From Apostichopus japonicus (taxonomy: Eukaryota; Echinodermata; Holothuroidea; Aspidochirotida; Stichopodidae): DNA of 64,000 bases. Shown here one piece after another: positions 31,922 to 43,900 of the stretch. The translations under genes were made by a program, and so were the position numbers. The notes beneath the pieces were generated by a model. The model was not told the origin of the DNA, did not search any database, and saw only the letters and a list, made by a program, of their open reading frames with translations. The DNA is taken from assembly GCF_037975245.1 (NCBI RefSeq), contig NC_092574.1:5570713-5634712 (forward strand), in the 5' to 3' direction. How positions within the stretch are numbered: position 1 is the stretch's first letter; each line of letters starts with the position of its first letter.

Positions 31922-34900
31922 ATGAGTCGGTTCAAGGTATCAAAGTTCAGGAATGCTCAGGAAAAGGTTCCTCATATGGAGGTAAGAGCAAACTTAATTT
32001 TCATTCTGACCTTGCATAGGTCTAGCTCATAATTTAGAAGTTATTGGAAAATGAAGGCAGTGCAATCTGTATTATCACAACTATGTATTTCATTAAGTAA
32101 AACTTTGTTTGATATTTCAAATATACGGTTTACCTTTCTAGTTCTTTTTCTAAGAGAGACGGAATATGGCTTTTGTTTAACTTTAATTTATGGACTTAAC
32201 CAACTATAATGTTTATATGCTAAAAATCAGAGGATCCCAATAGACGACACGATATTTGCTATTCAACACAAGTGTACTTGGCTATTTGATTGTACCATTA
32301 CTTCAACTGAAAATGATTTTTTTTATTATGATTTAAATTAATGTTGCTTAAATATAGTTTTGATTTCCAAGTCAGGGCCTGGTTGAGAATTTGTGAAGTT
32401 GTGGAATATTAATGGGATTGTAGGAAACTTTTTTAGTCTTGCTCTGGTTTCTGTTTGTGCTGAGTACATATTAAAACATTTTGATAAAAATAGAGTTTCA
32501 AACTATTCACAATGTTCAGTACTGATATGTCTTTAGATTGTTCTGTGGCAATTGATTTACACTGAAGTTGTGAAATTTATGTTACAAGATATATACAAAA
32601 TGAAAGTAGAAGTACAGACAACACACAGTTCTATAAGCAGCTATACTGATGAGTATGAGAAAAAGAGAGGAGTACATCCGATCATGTTCCTTGTTTCAGT
32701 TTGGAATAGGTTTGTGTAATTAAAACATGGCTCCATTGGTACAGACAGACATACATATCCTGTTGGAAGTTAAATTACTGTTCTTTCATTGCAAACCTAA
32801 AACATATCTTTTATATGCTGAAATTGTTCTCAATATTATTAATAAGGAATTAAATGTGCAAAGTCTTGGGTAAACAGAAACAGATGAATTTAAAATTATG
32901 TTTCAAATCTACATTCTGTGAAGCTCTTTCACCTTTTTTTTTTGTTTGTTTTTTGTACAGTCATGGATAACAGGACTCAGAGTGGGTTCTCTGCCCTTCA
33001 GCCATGGCAACCATATCAAGGCAAGCGCCGCTCTTATGGCCTTTAACGTCGAATCTGGAAGTAAGTTTGGTTTTTTCCGTATTACCAGCAGTTTTACACA
33101 GAGTTTTCAAAGTATTAAAGTCTCAATGCTTGTTTGCCAAATTTTAATTTTGACCTTTCCAGCTTACTGCTCTAAAAGCTTACTGAAAATGACACCATTC
33201 TCTGCAATTTTCATATTAATAAACATTATTTTTATTGAAGTATCTGTTAATAAACATTTTGAGCTGGATAAAATTCGCCAGATTTTTTAAAGAGTTCGTA
33301 GATTCTACAAAATTCAATCCAAATTTGCAAGCCCCGCCCAACAGGTCATTGGCCAATAAAATCACTCTGTTTAATTTACGATCATTCGCCTGTGTGCTAG
33401 CCTGTGTTAGGTCCATATTTGAATAGTATCTTTCTTTCAGCTTGCAAAATTGTGTCATTTCCTTCCATTGCAAGGAATAAACAGGTGTTTTCAGACGTTT
33501 TCTCCGTGAAATTGGGTATAAAAAGTGGACGATACGAGCTATATGTAGGTTACATTTGTGTACTGAACATACTGATATGGGCAGTCGCAGTGATTTTACG
33601 GTAAATCAATCGCGCCATAAGGGCAACAAAATAAAAAATTTTCTTTCAATGGCGACAGCTTTACTCCATTAAACCCACCTGGTTAGAGTGTATTTAGAAT
33701 AAGAAACATTTAATCTGCTTCGGAAGTTTCATCAGCAAACACACATTGAGACTTTAAGTTACATTAAAATAATATGTTTTTATTGGGACATTCAATGTAC
33801 CACACGGCTAGTTAAAATTTGCTGGTTTTTTTTTCTCATTAGAATATGAACTCTACTTTCGGCCAAATGCTCCCAGTCTCAATGAAAGTTGGATGATAAA
33901 ATTAATGATGCTTATCATTTTAAAGTATTAAAAAAAATCTGTTGAAAACAGATAAATGGTTTAAAGTATATGCAGCAATTAATCACTCCATTGTTAAATA
34001 CCTTTCTATGCCTTCTTTCTTTTCCTCCTTCCTTTGGAGCTTTTGTTGAAGAAACTGCAACTGTTAAGGTCTGAATAATGAACACAAATTTCAGCTTGAA
34101 CGAATTTGGGATGTAAAAAATGAGAAAATGTTATAAACTGATACTTGTTTTGCAGATGGAGGCAACCTAGCCGTCTTTCCTGTCGATGCCAAAGGTCGCA
34201 AGGATATGTCCATTCCCCAGCTACAAGCTCATTCAGAATTTGTGACAGATTTTGATTTCAACCCATTTGATGATTTTCAGTTAGCTACTTGCTCACAAGA
34301 TGGATTGGTAAGCCGGTTACATTGATTGAAAACCTGAAACCATTACTGTCTTTTGTAATTTCTCTTCACTCTGTGAGGATAAAAAACCTGTTAACAAGAA
34401 AGTAGTTGCATTGAATGTGTTTTAAAAAAAAATATAAATAATAAGAAATAAAAAAATGTTGATTATTATTTTTAACATTTTTATCTCTAAGCTTAGTAGC
34501 TGTCTCATGTTTGTGACAGAGACGAGAGTGTATGAAACGTTTCATCTGCTCGACAGATTCGTATCTGGGATATTCCAGAAGAAGGATTAAGTACGAGCTT
34601 ATCAACAGCCTCTCTGAGCCTGCCGCAACAAGATGGCCCAGTCGAGGTCATTTCCTACAATCCATCGGCTTCCAGTGTCCTTGCTGCATCCATCAAGAGC
34701 ACCCTGAAAATATTTGACATATCATCAGGAGCAGAGAAGCTTTGTAGGTTGCTTTTTCATATGCATATGCATATACATATATGCATATTCAGTTTCTTGT
34801 TTTGTCTTCTTTTGAATCACAGTTACAGTAGTTTTTTTTTGCCAATGTTTTTTAGAAAGTATTTGCCATAAACAGGTAATATGTACATACTGAAACACAT

Positions 34901-37900
34901 TACAAATATTATTTTGTAATGTTTCATAAACTTGTGAATAGTAAATGTCAGCACAACTGTCTTATTTGGTATTGTGCCCTCTTTAGCTGAATTTCTCTTT
35001 ATTTTTCATCCCATTATTTTGTCTTTATATTAATCCCAGTTCTTTTTGATGGATCAGAAAATTTGGTTTATTCTTGTTCACTAAAACCCTTCCCTGGCTA
35101 ATTTTTATCTCAATACATTACATGTATAGAGATATTGTAACAGTAAGTGGGACTCTCTCCTCTCTTAAAAATTTTTCAGCGTCTTCATATAAAGTTCTTT
35201 TTCTCTGGAATTTTCAGAGCAAGCATATATCATATAGGCCAACAAAAGTTACTATTTTTTATTCGAGAATTTTATCTCATTCTATGACTTTTTCACCGAT
35301 TTATGTCCAAATCGGGCCAATTTGGTCTGAAATCCAGTTTAAACAACCCATTTTTGCACACGCTCCAAAACTTATGTTTTATGAAAGAGAATAGAATAGA
35401 ATTGTCTGTCAACAGTGGTATCGTCTAAGATAGGGTCCTATGTATTATATATTTTATTAACATTTTAAACTTTCATTTGTTGTTTACAGGTAGGTATTAA
35501 TAAGAATTTTACCAGCTGTATATGACATTTTATGGCTTTTATTTGCTTTATTTTGATGTTTAAATGATTTTTCTTTCTTAAAACAACACTGAGCTGCCGC
35601 CCCTACTTTTAGTAAAAAGGTCCGTTTTTGATGATTAAGCCCCGCCCCCAAGTCTGTTTTGTAGCAGATTGGCTATGACTCATGGCAGCTACATGTTAGA
35701 TATACGAAAATGGCTACCCTCGCGACCAATTTTTGTATTGTAGTTAGGTACGCCAGGTGTAGTGTATTGCATGCTAATTACATATAAGTGCATTTTATAT
35801 CAGGCCTTCGTTTTTGTAACCTCCATTTAAGGATAGTACTGGTGTTCAGGTAGCTTTTCAGAGCAAGGGCCATGATAAGTTTGTTTGATTGCCCTTCATG
35901 TATTTTGTATAATTACGTATACACATTCTTGTATTTCTGAAGGCTACTTACTGTAGGCCTAGTGCATTTAAAAAAATATATATATAGGCCTAGCCTAGGC
36001 CCCCTAGGTCTATTAGGCTTTCAGTGATAGCCACATTAGCATTGTACTGGTGTTCAGACAGCTCTTCCTAGGAAGGACCAGGGTAAGTTTGTTGATGGGT
36101 ACGTATAAAAGAGGAGCCGGCCATAGCATCACAACTTTTATAAGACTATAAAAATTGTATAAGGTTATGTTTTATTTATAAGGATATAAGATGTATAAGG
36201 TTATAAGAAGTATGTTTAGCTTTCTTTTGAACCTGTAATATTTGACATCAAATGTACAAAGAATTAAAATAAAATAACAAAATGGAGAGGAACTGAGGTG
36301 GCTAAAAGGGGAGGAAGAGGCCACCCATCACTTGCATATAAAAACTTGTAATCTTCTTTTACATTATTTTTCCAAGTCATAAATCCATGAAATCTTCATG
36401 TCAGAAAAATTGAGATGAAAAACGTGGGTTGTTTTGATATCTAGAAGTGGACACAGTTTTGATGGTAGTCACCACTGCAGTCTACAGTAACATACAGTAG
36501 GTCAATAGGCCTAGCTCTCAAGGCAGGCATCAAGAATCTGGTCGAGCTGTTCGCCTCTTCTAATTTGGCCGTTGTCATTGACGTCAAACTATATGACCAA
36601 AAAGTCCAACAGAGACTGACCCAAGATGAAGGATACCACATAAGAAACAAGTTCTTAAATATTCTATGACATTACTAAACCTTGCAACGTCGTCCTTTCG
36701 ACTAACAGGCAATGAGCGCTAAAGGCAAGACTAGCAGGATAAAGTGTAACCTGCAGAGACTATTCGTGGCAAAGTAGCAAAAATGCAAGTTATATATTTG
36801 TTGTACCATGATTGATAATTGTAGAGACAGAGCAAAGATTTGAAATTAGGAATCAAAATTAAAACTTCCAGTATTGAGATACTGCATCATTGATGCTCTT
36901 GTTTATTCTATTTTCCTTTGGTTCATTTTTAGCTATTGATGGACATAATGACACCATTCAGAGCCTGTCATGGAAACAAGATGGCCGTCTTCTGGCAACT
37001 TCAGGAAAAGACAAAACAATTCGCATTGTTGATCCAAGGCAGAGCAGCATTTCTAGTGTAAGAATTTGTAATTCCTTCACTTTTTGTTAGCATTTATTTT
37101 TACAAACAAAGACGTTTTGTGATACAATTTTTCAAGTATTTTACAAAATTTAAAGTCTAGTTTAACCAAGCATATTTCATTGTAACCACTTTAATATTGC
37201 CTTAATGCTCAAGCTTTATGTTTTGGGGGGTGGGAGGGGGAAGGGGGAGGGGGTTTCTTGTACGGCAGCTCACTACAAGCAGTTTGTGCCCAAGTTCTTT
37301 CCAAATAATCTTTGGAAACATGAAAATTTCTGCTACAGTAGTCAATTTGTATCATCTTGCTCTGACTTGCATTTCAAAAAAGACAAAACTATTGACAGTA
37401 AATGTTAAAGTGGCCATGACACGAAAATTTCAAAGTCCTATATTTTTGGGATCCATCAAAGAATGTTCTCTAGAACATGTATCAACCATTCTGCCAGTTT
37501 AAAACTTGATTTTTCAAGTCGAAAATTGAGAATGAATTTACCCTTTTCGGCGTTTGAAACTTTGTTTACTCGAAAATTTTCCGATTCGCATGACGTCATG
37601 TGACGTCACGTTTTGAACACATTTACGATCCTCCGAATATACCATTCACGTACACAGTAGACAAGTACACATACCACTAGTAGTTACTAAACAAAACACC
37701 GATCACAAGTGCGATATCAAATCAAAATTTCCTGTGAAATGACGGATCCAGAACCAATTGCGGCAACCGAAGTTCAAAGTGATAATGGTTCTTCACTAGG
37801 CAGTGAAATTGGGCTATAATTAGAGTGCCCTTTCTCATATTCGAAGCAGAGAGTGAAGGCGATGATCATTCCAATATTGAACCGAACGTTGAGGGTGGAG

Positions 37901-40900
37901 CGGAGGTGTTAGAACCGTATCAGTTCGAGCCTGTTAAACGAGCCGAAATTGAAGCTCCACAACATATCGAAGAAGAAATCCGTTCGAAACCATTGCAAGG
38001 AACATACAACGTGGTAAGAATTTATTAACGAAGCATTTAAAAACAAAATCCAGTCCATTTTGTGCATGTGTTGTTGGAATTCGCGGAACACCCTAAACCG
38101 TATTGTGCGTTGTGTTACGGTAACTTACAACTCATATGTAGAGTGTGTAGTACTAGTAGGGTTGTTGCATACTGAAAGTTTGGCTCGGGGATGTAAGTTG
38201 CATTATGCAGCCATGCTAGGTAGGCATATGTGTTATTTCATACTCATTATTACTTGGCTAGTACTTTGGCCTGGAGTTTTGCAAATCAATTTTCTGAAAC
38301 AAAAGAATGTTTCATGATACACGGAAGGTGTAAAATCACAACAAATGTAACCATAACTGTACATTGTATGCCTGCTTGTTATTGTGGACATCATGGCCAA
38401 CATTAATACATTTTTAACTTTCATAAATTTTTTCCCAGGCAGTACAGATACATAGCCTACGGTCAACAGGTTCAATGATACTTGGGATTCCTAGCAAGAC
38501 ACGTCAGGGTTGTGCTACCATCATGTGCAGTCCAAAGGATCAGAAGTGATTTTCCAGCCAATGGTCATTACACTGGATTCAAGTTGCCAGGAGAAAACTC
38601 ATTGTATAGGAAGCCTTGGTTGAGAAATTCCTTTTCTAAACTACAATTGTGTTGGATTATCAACCGTCAGGGTTCCCTCAGTGTTGATATATTGAAATTC
38701 AAGACTTTTAATTCAGGATGAAAAGGTTATTTTCCAGACCCAACATCAACAATGAAAGAAAAGGCATGTTTTGAAGCATTTGGACACAAGTATTGGCGTG
38801 ACCGTGATGTCATATAATATGTGCATAAGGGAACGGGCATTGACCTTTTTAGGGGCATTTACCTCCCAGACGTTTGATTCGTACCTTTAATCTGGAAGCC
38901 AAAATATCCATATCACCAATGATATTTGACAGAAAAGTCATAATAAAGACCAATGGAGGCAGCAGAACTCTTGAATGTTTAGACTTTGTTTCTTCAGCAG
39001 CAGTTGGTTTGTTTTGTAGTCTTTCTTCAAAAACTCAGCAGTACACCCTGTTAATGGTCTTCGATTGTTTTAATGCGTGTGATGCTGTGTTTCACATTGC
39101 CCATCATCAGTGTTGTACGTGTCGTCGTGCTTGTGTAACATTTTTGCATGTGAGTTACTTCGTGCAGTGTTTCTTGGTTTAAATAACCCTTTATTGTATT
39201 TGATTCTGGATTATTCTAATTAATTTGTCACAACAACGATTGATAGCGATGGACATGCAACTGCTTTGTAGGCTTAAAGCAAAAAAATTCATGTAAGTTG
39301 TTTTCTTTTAACCTCCTTTGATGTCACAAATCACATTAGTGTTATTTAAGAATGATAATGTTTATGGAAAGTACAGTTTTACTTTTATGTCATATAATAC
39401 AATGATTGTTGTTAATGTTAGTTCAGATTGTCCAGAATGACTGTCTAGAACTGATATTGAATAAATTTTGTTCAATGATTTAACACTTGAACTATGTTGT
39501 GTGAAATTTTGGCTCTGTGACTTTAAAATAAATCGCTTTGAGATTTAATTAAACACCCTTTGGAATAAAATCTTTTTACCTACCTATTTTGACCCATCCC
39601 CATTACCCCCACTCCCTCCACAACATAAAAAATGGTTTTCCTGGAATAGGAATAAGAAATTATTGCTATAACTAACTGATCCAGCATATTCCAGAAATAA
39701 ATTGGGGCACTGAGATTTGTTCACAAGAAGATGTAACCCATTGCTTCTGAAGCTAACCTCATAGCTTATTAGTATACAATAGAGCAATGAAGGGGGTGTT
39801 AATTTAGATGATACAGTAAAATCTCTTCGTCTATTGCGACTTCAGTGTAGTAACGCTAATACTATAGTACTACTAGTGCTCGGCGCGCTACCTCCTAAGG
39901 ATCGCCACTTGCCCCATTGGAGGTTTCCTGTTCCCCGATCTGGTCTTCAGAGTAGTTTTTTGTGGATTACTTGACAGAAGAATGACTCTTTTATGTCGAA
40001 CCGTTAAAGTCCATTTGTTTTATTTCATAACAAAAAGGAGGGATCGTAGTATGCTTCCGTGAAGTGTTCGCTTCATTCGGAGCTGCATACTGGCTAGGCC
40101 CAGTGAAATCGGCGCTGGTGTTGTGCACTAACTTGGTCATAATCGCCGTGTTTTTTTCGTCCTTCAACCATGGATGAAGGCTAATTGCATGGGTAATGAT
40201 ATTTATGCAACCCCCAACAACACAACGGACCGGCATTTCTCTCGGATAGTTTACAACAGTTGAAAAACAAACTTGAAATTTCTAACGATATAGCGTAATA
40301 CAGTGGTTGTTCTCTCAGTGTAAATGTGCGTGTATATGGAACGGTATGATCGTCGCGTATCCGATACATGCCTGGGCTTTGCACGTGTGTTCCTAACATG
40401 ACGTCATCATTGTCTTGTTGTGAAATCGCATTCTCAGATATCTATTTTCGGATGCGAATATTAAAACGTTAATTACTAATTAGTCCTTGAGGTTTTCAAG
40501 GTGTTGAGGATAGTTTTGAACATAGATTTTCTCATAGATTCAGAGGAAGTTACTCTCGATGAGTTGGATTTTTCGTGTCATGGCCTCTTTAATATCAGCA
40601 GAACAAGCAATTATGTCTTTAATAGTTCAGTGAAATAAATGAAAATTTGTTCTATTAATTTTACCTACAAAAAAGTAGTACAATCTTTCTTTTTTTGAGG
40701 GGGTAAGGGGGTTGTGTTTGGGGGTGTTATAACTTCATTTGAGTTGCCAGATCTTGGTGGTCCATGACGTGAAGCAAAGAAATGCCTATAAGATACAAAT
40801 ACTCAGTGATAGATCACTTTGACGATTTGATAACTTCGTAAATGTAAAATTCTAGCAAAGATATAGGACGAATATTAGGTTAGTAGTAAATCAAAATAAG

Positions 40901-43900
40901 GAATGTTAGATTGTGTTGAAAGGTTTATCATTGGTAGCCTACCATGCAATTTAGGGGAGAACACATTATAGTCCATATGCTACAGACCATATGCTACAGT
41001 CCGTATGCTACAGTCATATGCTACAGTCCATATGCTTACAGTCCATGCTACTGTCCATATGCTACAGTCCATGATTTCTGTTTACAATTTCAGGAAACGA
41101 AAGGTCATGAAAATGAGAAAGATTCCAGAGTGTGTTGGTTTGGAGACCAGGACTATGTGCTATCAACAGGAGCTACCAAGGTAATGTATTTTATACTTGG
41201 ACTTATCTTCTGTGGGATTTCAATGGTTGGTCTTAGATCCGTATACACCATTATACTTGGTTTTTACCATTCCCTTTGATGTTTTCATCAATCTGTTAAG
41301 AATCTTTTAGAATTATGCTTTTTAAGAACTCATTTATCTACAGAGCAGCCATTTATATTCAAAATGGGTTCATTATAATCTCTGTTAGAATCCTTTTAAT
41401 CTTTCAAACTTCTAATCCCCCATCTTATTTCTTATTTGTTCATGTTTTCATGATTGTACATTTTTACGTCTTTTATGTATCATTATTATGTGTCCTATTT
41501 ATTAATTTTGTAATTTATACTGGAATACAGAAATTGAAATTGAAATCTGTTGCATTCATGTCAGCAGGGGAATTCTCGTTAAAAGACCTGTTCTGTTTTT
41601 TTTTATACAGATTTCAGCATTTCATAACATTTTCAAAGGGCAATGTACCTAACATTGTTGCACAACTGAAGCATTTTCTCGCTTATTTGCCCAAATACTG
41701 GACAATTTTAAAGACTAATCAAATCTGTTCTGTGCTTTCATTTTTGCAGTCACGACAGAGACAAGCATTTTTATTTGACGTGAGGAACTTTAAGCAGAAA
41801 GTAACTTCACTGAGTTTTGACCCCTCTTCAGGGTAAGTCTGTGTTTTTATTCTTACCAATGACTTCATTGATTTATTTTGATTGACTGATTGATTGATTG
41901 ATTGATTTACATTATTAAGCAGCAAGAAATGATCATTTCTACAAAACTTCCTGAAGTTGTCTGAATATCAATCATCAATCAATCATCAATCAGTCAATCA
42001 ATCAGTCAGTCAATCAATCAGTCATCATCAATCAGTCATCAGTCAATCATCAGTCAATCAATCAATCATCAGTCAATCAATCAATCAGTCAAATGATCAA
42101 TCAGTCATCAATCATCATCACAATCATCATCATCATCATCATCAATCAATCATCAATCAAACATCAATCAATCAGTCAAATGAACTAATGTTAGATCATT
42201 ATATATATAATAATATAATAATTATCAGCGGTAATTTTTACGATGATTAAGTGACCGCAAATGTGGGAGAAACCCGCAAGGGCTTATGAAATACGACTTA
42301 TACCTCGGGTGTCTTCCAATTCAAGACTTTAACTCAAATTTGGAAAACTTTTCAATTTAGAAAGCCATTTCAAATGGGTAAACCATAGATAGCTGTTGGA
42401 TGAAAAAACCCATCTTACTATATGACCGCCTTGATCCACTCTGGCCACAACACCGGTATTATGAAGGAGTGTTAGCTCAGTGGTTAACGCCGATGCCTTT
42501 CAATCATAAGGTGCCCCGGTTCGAGTCACTCCCAGATTAATGTATATGTCGTCCAGTTACAGAGTTGTTGACAATTGACAATTCATAATCATGGACGTTA
42601 AATATGAACGTAAGAGACTGATTTCGGTCAGCTTGCGGCTTTGATAAGCCAATGAGGCTTCTTCGCGAGTTCCTGCTTGCAGGAGGATCTAAAATACATA
42701 CATGAAACCTTCATGAATATGCAAATTTCAGATACTAGTATACATTTGTATTGGTGTACGACAACTTGATTTTGCTTCTCTTCTCTCTTCAGAATTATGA
42801 TTCCTCTCTACGATCCTGATACAAAGATGCTCTTCATAGCTGGCAAGGTACGTTCCTGATTCAACGACTTCATTTCGAAACCATCTCGTGACTTGGTTGT
42901 TTAATTTCAGCTGACAATCACATATCTCAGTGTATTGGTAGAAAAAGATTGAATTTCTGTTTCCTTAAATTGTATATCTCTCACTCACTATTCGAGACAG
43001 TCGTCATTTCATGACTTGGAATTTTACAAACAAAAGCAGAAATTTGGACATTTCATTCGGAATGATTTTAGTCAACATATTCTCAACTAGTAAAGAATGT
43101 ATTCTTTAGTATATCTGTAGATTTGTCTTTTAATTTATTCTTACATTTGCAATATTTGAACTAGCTAGCTTCTGTATAGTGACATTGGTGAGAGTTAACT
43201 CATTAACAGTGGGTCACAGTTGGCAGGAGGAATTGTTCTGAGTAATTTTCAATAACGGTTTAGTTACAAAACACTGAGTTGCATTCAATACGCCATTCTG
43301 GCTTAATAGGTAACATAGCTGTATCCCAATCTGTCATTTTTTTTCCTATTTAATTAATTTCTCCATTAATGTCGAGATTCTACAAGAGAGTTAACGAAGT
43401 AAAAGTGTCTGTCTTTGTTTCATCATTAACATCATCAAGATGATAAAATCTACATTTCACCCTTCAGACCTCATATTATAGTTTTATCTCTTTTATCTGA
43501 TTTTACAGGGAGAGACAACCATAAGATTTTATGATGTCATTGATTCCAGTCCCTTCCTCAAGGAATGTGAGTGATATCTTGTTGTGTGTGAGACTAGTGA
43601 CATATTACAGATGACTAATTCAACGTATAGATATGGTTGTATTGTATACTGTGACTGCTGGGAATACTACGAATCACATTCTTGCTTTCACAACCGTTTC
43701 ATTTTTCTTTGACATTAGTAAGATTATCTCTTTAAATCATTTTTGCAGTTCTGTCGATAATTGGCTACTTCATATGCCAGGGTTTATCTCATGTTGTATG
43801 GTTTTAAATGTATACATTTAACTCAACTTCATCACAATGGTTTAACAGTTGCTTCCATTATATGTTTCCCAATGATGTCTTGTTGTTCTTGTTTCTTCCT

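Larger units (their letters stand above)
37405..40592. mobile_element. TTAA-flanked transposon relic (Kolobok-like), ~3.2 kb
   Basis: TTAA at 37405-37408 and 40589-40592 bounds a segment starting AGTGGCCATGACACGAAAA and ending in the near inverse TTTTTCGTGTCATGGCCTCT, so the termini are about 19-bp inverted repeats. TTAA target sites are used by the Kolobok and piggyBac superfamilies. Kolobok transposases of sea urchin and frog are known to carry a THAP domain, and a THAP relic is present inside (minus strand, about 40236-40010). A P2X7-C-terminal-like relic lies on the plus strand (37739-38600). Both are broken. The whole sits in CORO7 intron 5 (37058-41093). Confidence 0.75.

Noticed and set aside
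33265-33690. Possible transposon with GCCCCGCCC and ATTGGCCAATAAAATCAC segments
   Set aside because: Similar motifs recur near 35590-35690, but I could not define inverted ends or target duplications, so no element is called.
37560-37620. TGACGTCATGTGACGTCA as a CRE regulatory site
   Set aside because: It lies inside the transposon relic in a CORO7 intron. It may be the relic's own promoter, but there is no support for a host regulatory role.
41315-41836. 173-codon frame as an independent gene
   Set aside because: It reads intron 6 sequence into CORO7 exon 7. Only 41750-41832 is coding.
41957-42250. Ser/Asn/His-rich frame as a low-complexity protein
   Set aside because: It is a reading of the ATCA-type simple repeat in an intron.
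42470-42535. A genuine tRNA gene
   Set aside because: Boxes A and B are present, but the anticodon arm and acceptor stem do not fold properly and the unit recurs with a SINE body and tail at 45981-46232.
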